Below are positions 1 through 9,925 of a DNA stretch of 64,000 nucleotides, one piece after another. The stretch is from Eutreptiella sp. 'Long Island Sound 2002' (taxonomy: Eukaryota > Euglenozoa > Euglenophyceae > Eutreptiales > Eutreptiaceae): positions 39,859,717-39,923,716 of the forward strand of contig OZ038389.1 of the NCBI GenBank assembly GCA_964036045.1, written 5' to 3'. A program made the translations under genes and the position numbers. A model generated the notes under the pieces. That model searched no databases. It was not told where the DNA came from and saw nothing but the letters and a program-made list of their open reading frames with translations. Positions within the stretch are counted from its first letter, which is position 1. Every line of letters begins with the position of its first letter.

Positions 1-381
1 AAGATCCATGCTGATTGTTATCCGGCAGAAAATCCCAGTCTATGAAGAAAATTGATGCGGATTATTCTAAGTACATCTGAGTGTCCAAAACTATCTGAAA
101 AGATTTATATAAATCCGATTGTGAAAAAATATTTGGCTGATTTGGCTTCGGGCGCGCATCAGCGGCAATTGGCGATTCCAGGTAAATGATCGGAACGCGA
201 CGGATTTACGATGAATGGACCGCGGAATCAGATCCGGCATATCAGAAATATATAGGTCTGATCCTGAGACTGAGCTGCGAGGCGGCGATTCCGCCGAAGC
301 AAAGAAAATGACCAAAATGTAGCCAATCTGTGGCAGATCTGTGAAAATCCGAGCAGATGGGGGTTAGCCGCACTTACAGCA
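1..381. other. Left flank outside the DIRS-like element
   Basis: This AT-richer stretch precedes the point (about 382) where similarity to the second DIRS-like copy at 59971 begins. I see no gene, tRNA or repeat in it. The short open frame on the minus strand (91-315) has no recognisable motif and is probably chance. Confidence 0.4.
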
Positions 382-557
382 CCAAACCAGGTTCGACAAT
401 TACCGTCGCTACATCAATGGGGTCGACCCCCATAGCCCTGATAAGACTTTGAATGTGACTGCTGTCGGTGTGTTGCACACTACTGTGCTGCCCTAGTACC
501 ACGGTCTGCCCGGTTTGGATGCTGTTGCACAATGTATACCCGGGGTTGTCGACTACC

Positions 558-1105
558 TAGTTCGCTGTGTTGGGTTGCTGTTGCAAAGAAGTACCGTCCC
601 AGATGGGCCTATTCTGCAGACATGGGCCTATTCTGCGGACCTGGGTTCGTGCAATTCTGGACTATGCTCGCAACGCTGTGGTATCCCTCAACTGGAGGCT
701 TTTTCTGTTATCACACTTGAAATGCGGAAGTCATGTTGAGTTGCTGGAGTTAGTCAGGGGGCTAGAATGCTTGCAGGTGAAGACGAGACGGACTGTGCCA
801 TTTCTGATTGACATGAAGATCTTTTACGCACTCCTGAAAATGTCGGTCGGAGCAAGCTATGCCCCCTGGCACGGAGACCATTTCCTGTTGGGACACCCCT
901 TGCTTTACGGTGTCTGGCACCCATATAAGTATTCTGTGGAAATAACCTACAAGGCATTTGCCCCTATTATTAAATTTCTTGAGCAGGGTTGGGACCTGAA
1001 GGCTGGAGTTGTGGTGCCCATGAAAACCAAACTGCGTCACATGGAAAAAACCATTGTTGGTTTGTTCCTGGCTACAGCTGCTAACAAAGCACTGCTTGAT
1101 AGTAC
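558..1105 (-). repeat. Direct repeat A2 of DIRS-like copy 1
   Basis: About 548 bp matching 54316-54865 (A1, 5' end of the same element) and 60148-60695 (A2 of copy 2), all in the same orientation. This fits the split direct repeat layout (A1 ... B1-A2-B2) of YR retrotransposons. I could not find a B1 partner for the terminal stretch 382-557. Confidence 0.75.
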
Positions 1106-1162
1106 CGACCTTGCGTTGCGTCTCGCGCTGCCATGCCGCCTCGACACGTCTGCAGATGCGCA

Positions 1163-1495
1163 TCACCACCGGAAAGCGCTTGCTGATCGCCAGTTCTGGT
1201 TTGACCGTCCACGTCCGATAGGACATGCTCGCCACTTCGGACACTTCTTCAAACCGGTGAGCCGACACCAGTCTATCGTCTCTTCGCCCCCGCTTTGCCG
1301 CCACCTGTGCCGCATCGCGCTGCGCGCCGCCGGCTCGTGGCATGTGTAATGCACGTGGTGCCGCAAACAAATCCTGCCACGAGCAGTGCACAACACTCCC
1401 CTCAACAGCCCAAGCACTTGCTGCCGGGTCCACGCAAGACGCTCACGCACACCCACCACAGGCCCACAACAGGCGCGCAGTCTCACGGCTCGCAA
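1163..1495 (-). CDS. Small conserved frame downstream of RNase H (uncertain)
   Basis: A 110-residue open frame begins just after the RNase H stop and is present at the same place in copy 2 (60753-61085) with only a few substitutions. It is rich in Arg, Ala and Cys and shows no motif I recognise. It could be a small 3' ORF of the element, or merely conserved because the two copies are closely related. Another frame (762-1433) is also open in both copies, so the open state alone is weak evidence for coding. Confidence 0.2.
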   Translation of the reverse strand: MRAVRLRACCGPVVGVRERLAWTRQQVLGLLRGVLCTARGRICLRHHVHYTCHEPAARSAMRHRWRQSGGEETIDWCRLTGLKKCPKWRACPIGRGRSNQNWRSASAFRW

Positions 1496-1621
1496 TCAGA
1501 ACCGCAAGACGCCCCAACATTCTGTCTGAGTGCAAACAGGTAACAAATCTGCCATTTGAGTGAAGGCAGACCCCAGTGCCATGCCCTTGTCTCCAAACAA
1601 ATTGCTGCGGACCGGAGACAG

Positions 1622-1626
1622 GTAGT
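1622..1626. other. Target-site duplication of gypsy-A (left copy)
   Basis: GTAGT occurs at 1622-1626 and again at 12968-12972, immediately outside the two LTRs. The empty site is preserved in DIRS copy 2 around 61210, where GTAGT occurs once. Confidence 0.93.
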
Positions 1627-2412
1627 AGTAAGAAAAAGTGCTTTTCCATTGCTTTGAAGCATACTCTAGTTGTAATAGGGATGCACTGAGCATCCAGGCA
1701 TTTTTATCTTAGTATTGGTCCAACCAAAAGTGGTGATAACACATTTTGACCTATGGAACCAAACACCCAATCAGGATATGGAGTGCACCCCTTAATCCCC
1801 TTTCAATGTGAGGCAAATCATCTTTTCCTGAGTTGACTGAGAACTGACATATCCAAGGCAGAGCCTATGAATTTATCTATGTTTTTCCATGAATACTTAT
1901 CTGCCCTAGTGGTATGCACCCTAGGGGGCTGGGCACCTCTTTTTGAGAGGTCCTGGGTTCAATTCCTGGTCAGCCTAGCTAAGTAGGAAGATCCCATGTG
2001 ACATGGCAGTGACCTCATCGCCACATGCCCTGCCACCTCAGCACATATGGGACCCAAAACAAAGAGTGCACATCTCCTGAGATGGCACTATGGAGAGAGA
2101 GTGACCATGGGGCAGTTTTCCAACTCTTTTCCAAAAGAATTTAGCTATCTTTGTGAATATGCGTTCCGATTTGACCTGAGTTGCAGTTTCTGTGAATATC
2201 CAATCATCTTTCACTGTTTACACTGCAGCCCTTCATGCTTTGATCCTGATTCTCTTCTCCTTGCACACTTCTGGCTTGGGTTATCCTGGATTGACTCTAT
2301 TTCTGCAAACAAAAGGTTTTCATCTTCCAAAACAAGCAGCAGGAAACCCTACACCTACAGCAAGCAGCAGGAGAAGCAAAAACACAGTGCTGAAACCACT
2401 ATAAACTTTTCT
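1627..2412 (+). repeat. 5' LTR of gypsy-A
   Basis: Matches 12182-12967 over its full 786 bp with 10 substitutions and no indels that I can see. It begins AGTAAGAAAA and ends TTTTCT. The start is shared with the LTR of gypsy-C read on the minus strand, so the two belong to related families. Confidence 0.95.
1901..1975 (+). other. tRNA-like module inside the gypsy-A LTR
   Basis: An A-box-like CCTAGTGGTATG is followed about 50 bp later by a B-box-like GGTTCAATTCC. A perfect ACCTCT/AGAGGT hairpin lies between them, in the anticodon-arm position. The T arm pairs with G-T wobbles, but the acceptor stem does not form, so this is a tRNA-derived relic and not a gene. The 3' LTR carries the same module near 12456-12530. 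Confidence 0.4.
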
Positions 2413-2428
2413 GGTAGCAAGAGGCAGT
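2413..2428 (+). promoter_or_regulatory. Primer binding site of gypsy-A
   Basis: GGTAGCAAGAGGCAGT starts directly after the 5' LTR. It resembles the complement of the 3' end of eukaryotic initiator methionine tRNA (TGGTAGCAGAGG type). Gypsy-C has the closely similar GGTAGCAGAGGCAGTC at the same place, which supports the assignment. Confidence 0.7.
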
Positions 2429-2512
2429 CTGTCTCTGCGCACCGGCAGCAACCCCGCGCCGTACATGCAGTGCGCCGAGTACAGGCACATATGAGCAGAA
2501 GGGTGACTGAAG

Positions 2513-4993
2513 ATGGACACAAGGAAGGAGGACGCCGACGTGGAGACAGCGCCAGCGCCTGAGGCACCGGCAAGGCCAGCACCTGGCGCTGTACCTTCGG
2601 CGGAGCCCTTACATGGGCCAGTGGATGCGGCTGAGGACTCCCTGGATGGACTCCAGACGGCCTTCGGGGCCCTGTCTGTCGAGGAGGTGGTCTCTCAGCC
2701 TGTGAAGAGGAAGAGAGAGAGCGAGAAGGATGCTGGAGACGAAGCAGACGAAGGAGAGGAGCAAGGGCAAGACCTGACGAATGTCCCTACCTTCGAAGGC
2801 GCACCAAGCGCTTCTGGCCTCCACGCATCACCCTCTCCTTTAACCACCACACTCCCAGCCGCTGCAACATCCACTTCCACAACCAACCCGCCTATGGCAG
2901 AGGGCACAGGCTTTACTGGCATGCCTCCCTACCCCGCCTATGGTATGGGCCCACCTACCACTGCGCTCCATGAGGCAACTACTGCCAGTGAGCCGGTGGC
3001 TACCAGCTCTGCGCCGCGATGGTATGCGGCTGAATATCCCCATCCACTACCCGCTACTGGAACCTATGTGGATGTTCCTGGGTATGCACCTGGCTATGCA
3101 ACCTTGAGTGGGTTGAGGAGAGGACCCGAATCTCTTGGCGGCAGGAGTAGAGGATCGGGAAGATCCTCCAACAGGTCCCTGACGCGGTCGGAGATCAACG
3201 AGGTGCTCCGAGGAGCCACTTCAAAAATCGTGGGCGACCTCACTGAAGAGATCAGAGAGAAGCTGGAGCCCCTGATGATCCCGCCCCAAGCGTCACCTAT
3301 CTCGGTGGGAATGTCACCCCACCGAGTACAGGCTAACCACCTGGCGGCAGGGTTGACAAACACCCTGGGGAGCCTGAGGAGCCGACCGATGCCGACTCCT
3401 GCACCTATTCCGAGAAGTCCTTTCGTGCCGAGAACGGCCCAGCCGCCCTACAGCCACGTGACGAACTCGACGAGGGCCGAGCTGGACCGGCTGGGGTTAA
3501 CAGCCTTGAGGGCTATGGTGGACGTGGAGCCTTATGGCTCTAGTGATCTAGCCGGAGACCCCTCCGATGATGAGCCACCGTCGATGACTTCAACTTCGCC
3601 CTCGGTGGACGATGACCCAGAGGACCCCGAGGACCCAAAGGGGAAGAAGAAGAAGAAGAAGAAGAAGAAGACCCGACGCCCTGAGGGACGCAGGTCTCAG
3701 GAGGCGAAGGCTATTGCCACCTCCAAGATCGTGGTGAACCTGCCTGAGTTCACAGGCAAGAACCTCAGCGAGTTCGCTGAGAATTTTGGCCGATTTCTCC
3801 GATTAGCCGGCGAAGCCCACGCTAGTGGGCGAGTGAAGTGCGATCTGCTCCTGCAGTGCTGCAAGACCAAGTACCTGGAGAAGCAGGTCAGGCAGATCGT
3901 GACTAACTCCGCCACCTTTGCCGATGTGTTGGTTGCCCTGGAGAGGCAGTACCCGACCTACGAAACCGACCTCTCCATCAGGGCCGAGATCCAGAACCTG
4001 CCCGTGCTGCCCAACAACCCCAAACCTGGCAGGGTATCTGAGCTGTTGGCTGATCTGGATCACTGGGCTGGACGACTGACGCCCGGTTCCTACAGCAGCG
4101 ACGACCTGCTGTTCTGGTTGGTGGCCAAGCTCTCTCGAGAGCTATGGGACGAGTGCCGTTCGATGGCGGAGCGCAAAGCTAGGTCCCTGCGCTACGAGGA
4201 CTTATGCGTGCTACTCCTGGAGCTGGCGCTGGAGAAGGAGAGCGACCAGCACTTGAACAACTACCGTCCTGGTGGTGGAGGTTCTGGAGGCCATGGCAAA
4301 GGGTACCAAGGGTCCCGACCTGGGCAGGGGACTACCCCCAAACACGCCCACGCCCGTATCATGGAGAACGTGAAGGAGCTCTTCTGGTGTGATGCCAGGG
4401 ACGAGCAGGGCCACCTGCAGCACGCCCCTGACTGCGAGCAGCGAGACTGCTTCGTAGTCCAGGGGAAGCAGCAGGAAAAGAACACCGGCGCCAAAGCGAA
4501 GCTGCCGGATCATTACAGGTGCACCATCACGTGTGCATTCTGCGGGAAGCGGAAGCACTACGAGGATGAGTGCTACCATAAGCAACGCCTATCGGCGAAG
4601 CTTAAAGGTGAAGATCCTGGCAAAGGCTCAGGCAAAGGTGGAGGCAAAGGCAAAGGCAACGACTCGGGCAAGGGCAAGTCGAAAGGACGTGGTCAAGGCC
4701 AAGACAAGGGTCAAGGTGGACGAGGAGGAGGCGCTAACCGTCAGCCCGACAACAAGAACAAGGACAAGAACGGAGGCAACCCCAACCCTAATCCAGGGGG
4801 GAACTCCGAGCCCTCTGGAGAGCAGTCTGGTCCTACCACCCGCTCACAAACGCAGGCCCAGCAAGAACAAGGAGGCAAGCGTGAGCATGAAGATGGTGAT
4901 GACGGCAACGCTAAGAAGAGGAGCCGTTTCATGAGGATGGCCCGCAAATTGCGGAACAAGGGGTTCGAGGTGACCTGTCCAGCGGAGTTCTGA
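2513..4993 (+). CDS. gag: Gypsy-A Gag (capsid and nucleocapsid)
   Basis: An 826-residue polyprotein expected to form the cytoplasmic virus-like particle and package element RNA. The first 370 residues are low-complexity, acidic and Pro/Thr-rich. A GAAGAA-type microsatellite encodes a poly-Lys tract near residues 380-392. A capsid-like helical region follows at about 400-580, similar to the gag remnant of gypsy-C. A zinc knuckle of exact CX2CX4HX4C form (CAFC...H...C) lies near residue 675, and a Lys-Gly-rich basic tail (about 695-745) probably binds RNA. The ATG at 2513 is the first in frame about 100 bp after the primer binding site. The frame ends in TGA followed by CGG, and pol continues in the same frame. 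Confidence 0.88.
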   Translation: MDTRKEDADVETAPAPEAPARPAPGAVPSAEPLHGPVDAAEDSLDGLQTAFGALSVEEVVSQPVKRKRESEKDAGDEADEGEEQGQDLTNVPTFEGAPSASGLHASPSPLTTTLPAAATSTSTTNPPMAEGTGFTGMPPYPAYGMGPPTTALHEATTASEPVATSSAPRWYAAEYPHPLPATGTYVDVPGYAPGYATLSGLRRGPESLGGRSRGSGRSSNRSLTRSEINEVLRGATSKIVGDLTEEIREKLEPLMIPPQASPISVGMSPHRVQANHLAAGLTNTLGSLRSRPMPTPAPIPRSPFVPRTAQPPYSHVTNSTRAELDRLGLTALRAMVDVEPYGSSDLAGDPSDDEPPSMTSTSPSVDDDPEDPEDPKGKKKKKKKKKTRRPEGRRSQEAKAIATSKIVVNLPEFTGKNLSEFAENFGRFLRLAGEAHASGRVKCDLLLQCCKTKYLEKQVRQIVTNSATFADVLVALERQYPTYETDLSIRAEIQNLPVLPNNPKPGRVSELLADLDHWAGRLTPGSYSSDDLLFWLVAKLSRELWDECRSMAERKARSLRYEDLCVLLLELALEKESDQHLNNYRPGGGGSGGHGKGYQGSRPGQGTTPKHAHARIMENVKELFWCDARDEQGHLQHAPDCEQRDCFVVQGKQQEKNTGAKAKLPDHYRCTITCAFCGKRKHYEDECYHKQRLSAKLKGEDPGKGSGKGGGKGKGNDSGKGKSKGRGQGQDKGQGGRGGGANRQPDNKNKDKNGGNPNPNPGGNSEPSGEQSGPTTRSQTQAQQEQGGKREHEDGDDGNAKKRSRFMRMARKLRNKGFEVTCPAEF

Positions 4994-4996
4994 CGG
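4991..4996 (+). promoter_or_regulatory. Candidate readthrough signal TGA-CGG between gag and pol
   Basis: The gag stop TGA is followed directly by CGG, and the protease-RT frame lies in the same reading frame (gag ATG 2513, first pol Met 5024, difference divisible by three). UGA-CGG is a known leaky context in several plant viral readthrough genes. A short ACCCAA/TTGGGT stem can form about 25 bases downstream. Readthrough is inferred, not shown. Confidence 0.5.
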
Positions 4997-7330
4997 GGAC
5001 GCTCTGGTGGCACCCAAGACCTGGTGTTTTGGGTACGTATCCGACTAGGGGGACGCGAATACCTGGGGGTATTGGACACTGGCGCCACCATATCTATAGT
5101 GGCCAAGAAAATTTTACCTAGTGGGAGCCTGAAGAACACCATGACCACCGCTGCTATACGTATGGGGGATGGACATGTGGTGCACAGCTGCGGGGACTGT
5201 GAAGTGGAGGTACCTATGGGCTCCCGGACTATCGCCCATCGGTTCTATGTGATGGACACTGAGGCCTTCGACTTTGTACTGGGTACTGACTTCTTCGTAC
5301 AGCACTCCCAGATAGAATCCCTGACGCTGCAAGCGCCCTACCTCCTCTACGTGGACCACGGCAGTGGCAGAGAGTCTGTGCCACTCGAGCAGTCGGAACG
5401 TACCTCGAGTTATCTGAGACTATCGAAGGAGGAGCCCTCGAGCATGATGGCGGCCTCCAAAACTGAGGACTATCAACTATTGCGGGAGGTCCTAGACCAA
5501 GGTCTGAAGGAGTTGGGTTCCTCTCGAGAAGACCTGAGTGCGGAGTTGTTCGCCAGCGACAAGCAGCATGTACTGGACCTTTACTGCAGCAAGGGGAAGA
5601 ACTGCAGCTACAAATTTTACTGGCCCTCTTTCGGGATGGCCTACGGGAACCCCAGGTTCAGTGAACTGGGGAAGGTGCTGACCAAGGTGGCCTTGGAACG
5701 TTCCCGTATGGTCCTGTGTTCCCCCGATTGGGGAGCCCATGCGGGCAACGAGTACTGGCGAAACCTCCTGGACAGGCTGACTATCAGCTCTGTTCGTCTG
5801 CCTGATGAGGCCATCTACGTGCCTCTGGGACGCAAGACGCCTATTGGGAAGCCCGGATGGGGGAGTATGCTCAGCGTGGTGGACGGAAGTCTTACCACCA
5901 TCCCCTGGGAGGACCTGGACCCGACTCTGGTCCAGGCTATACAACGAGAAAGCGATGGACTCGCCTTGGGTGACTTGAAGGATCGCCTACGACCTCAAGA
6001 TGCTGTTGAAACTACACCCGGAGGAGATGAGTACGTCGTGACTGACACCAACGCCCCCAACTCTCCCTGTCATGTACCTGTTCCTGATGGAGTCTCTGAG
6101 TGCGGACTATCTGAGCTACCTAGCTCTATCCACTCAGATGACGAAACTGAGCACGACGCCTTCTTCGTGCAGACCTGTGTGGAGGAAGTGGGGAACGCCA
6201 GGTACGTCGCCCCACTGAAACCCCTACTCTCCATGAGGGTGGAAGACCCCGTGGACGAGGAGCTGGACCCTCGATCCAGGCTCAGGGAGTATGTGGATTC
6301 CAAGAGGAAGTTGGTGGCGAAAAAGCTATGCTACGCGAAGCCTACCCGCAGCTCATGGCCACTGAAGCAAGGACGTATGGGAGACCTATCCCAATTGAAG
6401 GAGGACCTCGAACAGAAGATCACCACCTGGCAAAGGGAGGTAGATCTTGAGCTCATGAAGAGCGTGTGGGGCGCCCATGTGAGGACCCCAGAGGAGGACG
6501 ACCTCTCGGAGGAATGTGTATGTGAACCCCCTCGAGCGTGCCTATGTTGCCATCGTCCATCGGAGATGGTTGAACAAGACCTTCTATATGCCTACCAAGG
6601 GCTGAAGGATACTACCACGGGCGAAGAGTCGGTGGAGGACCACCTCCCGACGTCTATTACTCAGGGGGCAAGCAACTTACACTCTGACGAGGACATGGAG
6701 GACAAGATCAAGGTATTGGACCCGAGGGTACAGAAGCTTATAAGGACCTATCTGGAGGTGTTCGGAGAACTACCCCCTCCAGCCTCGTGTGACAAGCTGG
6801 TACAGATGGACCTCAAGCTGAAACCCGAGTTCGTGGGTCACAAGATCCGGAGGAGACCCTATCCAGCTCCTAAAGAGCAGGCCGATGAGATTGAGCGACA
6901 GATACAAGAATGTATCGACGCTTGCCTAGTCCTGGAGTACAAGGACGGGGACTACCCCCTACAGTGCAGCCCCTGTTTCCTGGTGGCTAAACCTGGGTCT
7001 ACAGCCAAACGGCTGGTAGTGGACTACGGAGAGCTGAACAAGAAGACGCTGAACCACTCAGGGTCCATTCCCAATATGGAGTCTACCCTGGAGAAGATAG
7101 CCTCCTGCCGCTACAAGACCAAGATGGACAAGAGGAGCGGATTCTGGCAAGTGGACCTGACGCCCAACGCACAGGAACTACTGGCCTTCATCACCCCTCA
7201 GGGGAGGGTGTTCAAGTGGAAGGTCATGCCGTTTTGCGTGGCTAACGCACCCGCTCTATTCCAAGAGCTGATGAACAAGATCTTGTCCATCCTACGAAGG
7301 AGACCTAAGGTGCAGGAGCTCATATCCCGC
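4994..7330 (+). CDS. pol: Gypsy-A Pol, part 1: aspartic protease and first part of RT
   Basis: The frame continues directly from gag across the stop; its first Met is at 5024. The aspartic protease has LDTGA about 18 residues after that Met and an LGTDF flap-side motif near residue 90. A long linker of unknown function follows. RT starts near 6720 with conserved blocks RRRPYP, LVVDYGELNKK, the motif-A Asp in FWQVDLT, and MPFCVANAP, where gypsy-C has the usual Gly (MPFGVANAP). Near 7331 one extra T moves the frame just before the catalytic box, as comparison with the uninterrupted gypsy-C frame shows. The open frame then runs on meaninglessly to 7411. This frameshift inactivates the copy. Confidence 0.88.
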
Positions 7331-7331
7331 T

Positions 7332-8550
7332 GGTGCCCAGATGGAGGCTCACATCGACGATGTATGCCTCGGGACCAATACCCAGGAGGATCACCTAATC
7401 CTCTTGGGTGAGTTCTTTGCGGTCTGCCAGGAGAACCACACACGACTCAAGCTGGAGAAGTGTGAGTTCATGCAGGAGACCATGCAGTACCTGGGGTTTG
7501 ATGTTGGCTATGGGTGGTGGACCCCAGCGGCCTCTAAGGCCAAACCCCTGATGGATGCCAAGGTACGACACGAAGACCCCAAGAAAGGACTTCATGATGT
7601 ACGCAGTTTCATTGGGGCGTGCAACTTCTATCGCCGCCACATCAAGAACTTCACCTACACCAGCGCCGTTCTGACGGACTTGATCAAGAAGAGTACTACT
7701 TGGCGCTGGGGCCCACAAGAGCAACAAGCGTTTGACGAGCTCAAAGACAAGGTGGCCAACGCTAAGTGCTTGGGCGTGCCTAGGGCACAAGGGGGGATTA
7801 TCCTGGTGACCGACGCCAGCAATGTGGGCGGTGGTGGAACGTTGTTCCAAAGGCAAGCACTAGAGAAGGAGGAGTTCGACTCGGCCATTTCCCAATGGGT
7901 GACGGAAGGTCTCAACCGAGATGGAATCCTCAAGCACAGCTACCCTGACGACAAGTGGGTCCTAGTACCTCTGGGCCACTGGAACTGGAAGTGGAACCAG
8001 GCCAGGGGGAACTACTCCACCTATGAGCAGGAATTGCTCGCGGGTATGCTGGTGCTATCCTCACAAGCACGACTGTTGGGGAGTAACCCTGTGGTCTGGC
8101 TGTGCGACCAAGAGCCGGTTCGCAGTTTCCAGAAGGGTCTCCCACCTGAGAAGGCCAAGCTACGGCGCTGGTGGACCTACCTCAGTCAACTACGGCTGAC
8201 GGTACACCATATCCAGGGAGTGAAGAACGAGTGTGCCGACTACATCAGCCGCAACAAAATCGACGCCCTGATTGGTGCCCGGTCTGAAGCGCTGGCTAAG
8301 GAGGCGTTCAGCCGTATGGACGTCCACTTGGACCTCAACATGACGATGATACGCCCCCTGGATGGACTCCAACAATCGGAGTACCTGAAGGAGTTTGGGG
8401 ATATCTCCAAGCGCCTGGAGAAACGCCTTGAACCCCTCCTGGTCAACCAAGACCAGTGGAAGAGGGACAAGAGCTACCTCTGGCACGAGGACCGCATTGT
8501 GGTGCCTAGTGACCGAGTCCCAGCGCTGCTGAAGTGGACCCATGATCCAG
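7332..8550 (+). CDS. pol: Gypsy-A Pol, part 2: RT catalytic box and RNase H
   Basis: This is the continuation of Pol after the frameshift; the open frame with a Met starts at 7341 and ends at 8579. The RT catalytic box reads HIDDV instead of the usual YxDD or FxDD. The RT thumb and connection follow. RNase H shows its acidic residues in TDASNVGG, STYEQELL, WLCDQEP and ADYISRN. The frame is lost near 8545, where one base appears missing at the start of the integrase zinc finger. After that point the last codons to 8579 are out of frame. Confidence 0.85.
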
Positions 8551-8557
8551 CGGTCAT

Positions 8558-9925
8558 GTGGGTGCTGACCGTACCCTGAAGCTGTTCAAGCAGTGGTTCC
8601 ACACTACGTGGACTGACGACCAACTGCGGAAAACCCTCCAGCCTATCGTGGACAAGTGCCCGTGCAGGTCCTGTAAACCAGGGGATATCAGGGACAGAGG
8701 TCTCTACTCGACCCTGCCCATCCCTCACTGTGCTAACAGTGTTCTATACGTGGACTACACGGAGATGCCGAAGTTCGGGGGCTATGACTTCGCCCTCGTG
8801 GTAACCTGTGGGTTGACCAGGTTTACCAGGGTGTTCCCATGTACCAAGCACATTACCGGGGAGGAGACTATCAAGATACTCCTGGAGGTGTGGTTTTGTG
8901 TCTATGGGGCGCCCAAGGAGCTCAACTCCGATGAGGACGTACGAGTACGCTCAGATACTGGCTGGTACAAGAGGGTCCTGAGATCCCTCAATGTCCAGGT
9001 GTCTACGGGGATTCCCTACTCTCACACGAGCAACCCCCTATGTGAGCGACAGATCCGTGTCCTGAAGGAGAACGTACGGATATGGTGCAAAACTGAACGC
9101 ACCAGAGACTGGGTGAGACTACTCCCCGTCATATCCTTGATGATGAACTCCCAAGAGAGTTCAGCTACTGGCTACTCGCCCCATGAGCTATTCCTAGGGC
9201 GCCCGGCATGGTTCCTACATGCCCCCCATCCAGAGGACACCCTCTCTTCTGTGGGTGAATGGGTCCAAGAGCAACAAGCGAAGGTAGACAAGGCCAAGGC
9301 TATGCTCCAGAGAGTGAGGGAGCGTCAGTGGAACAAGAAGAACAAGCACCGAGTACCGACCACCTACCGAGAGGGGGACTGGGTGCTGGTGCACCACAGT
9401 CGACTACCCGCCTGGCCACGCTCTACCAGCGGTGACCCATACTTCGGGCCGTACAAGATTCTATCCCTGGATGGACACCTTATCACCGTGAGGTGTTCTC
9501 CCAATCTAGGGGGGACTCTGGTGTGCGCTGCTCAACACCTGAAGCGCAACTATGATCCTGAAGACCTCTGTGGGGAGGAGTGGGAGCTGAACGACGAGGA
9601 AATCGCCGCTCTGGACCTACAAGGGGCTGCCAGCCCTATGGAAGTTGAAGGTGAACTCCCCGACATGAACGCCGAGGAGATGGCTAAGGAGGGCTTCTAC
9701 ATGGTGAAGTCTGTCCTACGCCATCGCTATCGCCAGGGTTGGCGCTTCCTCACCCTCTGGGAAGGGTTTGGAGTCGAAGAGGCCACCTGGGAGCCCTTCT
9801 CTGCATTTGTTCTACCTGAGGGACGCCAAAACTCAGTTCTGGTGGACTACTTGTCCCAGAACAACCTTGGTGAGTTGCTGAGGCTCGCTGAGACGCTTGC
9901 CTCCAAGACTAAAGCTAGGGACTGA
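8558..9925 (+). CDS. pol: Gypsy-A integrase with C-terminal chromodomain
   Basis: The third open segment of Pol inserts element cDNA into the genome. The HHCC zinc finger is split by the frameshift: the His pair lies around 8540 and the CPCRSC pair in this frame. The catalytic core has D (LYVDYTE), D (NSDEDVR) and E (LCERQIR). A GPY-like segment (FGPYKIL) follows near 9450. A chromodomain at about 9690-9810 has the aromatic pattern FYMVKSV ... WEGFG ... TWEPFSAF; in chromoviruses such domains steer insertion to marked chromatin. Gypsy-C has the same arrangement. Translation from the Met at 8558 is unlikely in life; the Met merely marks the reopened frame. Confidence 0.88.
   Translation: MGADRTLKLFKQWFHTTWTDDQLRKTLQPIVDKCPCRSCKPGDIRDRGLYSTLPIPHCANSVLYVDYTEMPKFGGYDFALVVTCGLTRFTRVFPCTKHITGEETIKILLEVWFCVYGAPKELNSDEDVRVRSDTGWYKRVLRSLNVQVSTGIPYSHTSNPLCERQIRVLKENVRIWCKTERTRDWVRLLPVISLMMNSQESSATGYSPHELFLGRPAWFLHAPHPEDTLSSVGEWVQEQQAKVDKAKAMLQRVRERQWNKKNKHRVPTTYREGDWVLVHHSRLPAWPRSTSGDPYFGPYKILSLDGHLITVRCSPNLGGTLVCAAQHLKRNYDPEDLCGEEWELNDEEIAALDLQGAASPMEVEGELPDMNAEEMAKEGFYMVKSVLRHRYRQGWRFLTLWEGFGVEEATWEPFSAFVLPEGRQNSVLVDYLSQNNLGELLRLAETLASKTKARD

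Larger units (their letters stand above)
382..1626 (-). mobile_element. DIRS-like copy 1, 3'-terminal segment
   Basis: Nearly collinear with 59971-61213 of copy 2. From 1626 downwards it holds the last residues of the RNase H frame (ending near 1496), a short conserved region, the A2 direct repeat (558-1105) and the 3' terminal stretch to 382. Its inner boundary is the GTAGT target duplication of gypsy-A. Confidence 0.85.

Noticed and set aside
91-315. 74-residue minus-strand frame at window start
   Set aside because: No motif, no conservation in the window, low-GC region; probably chance.
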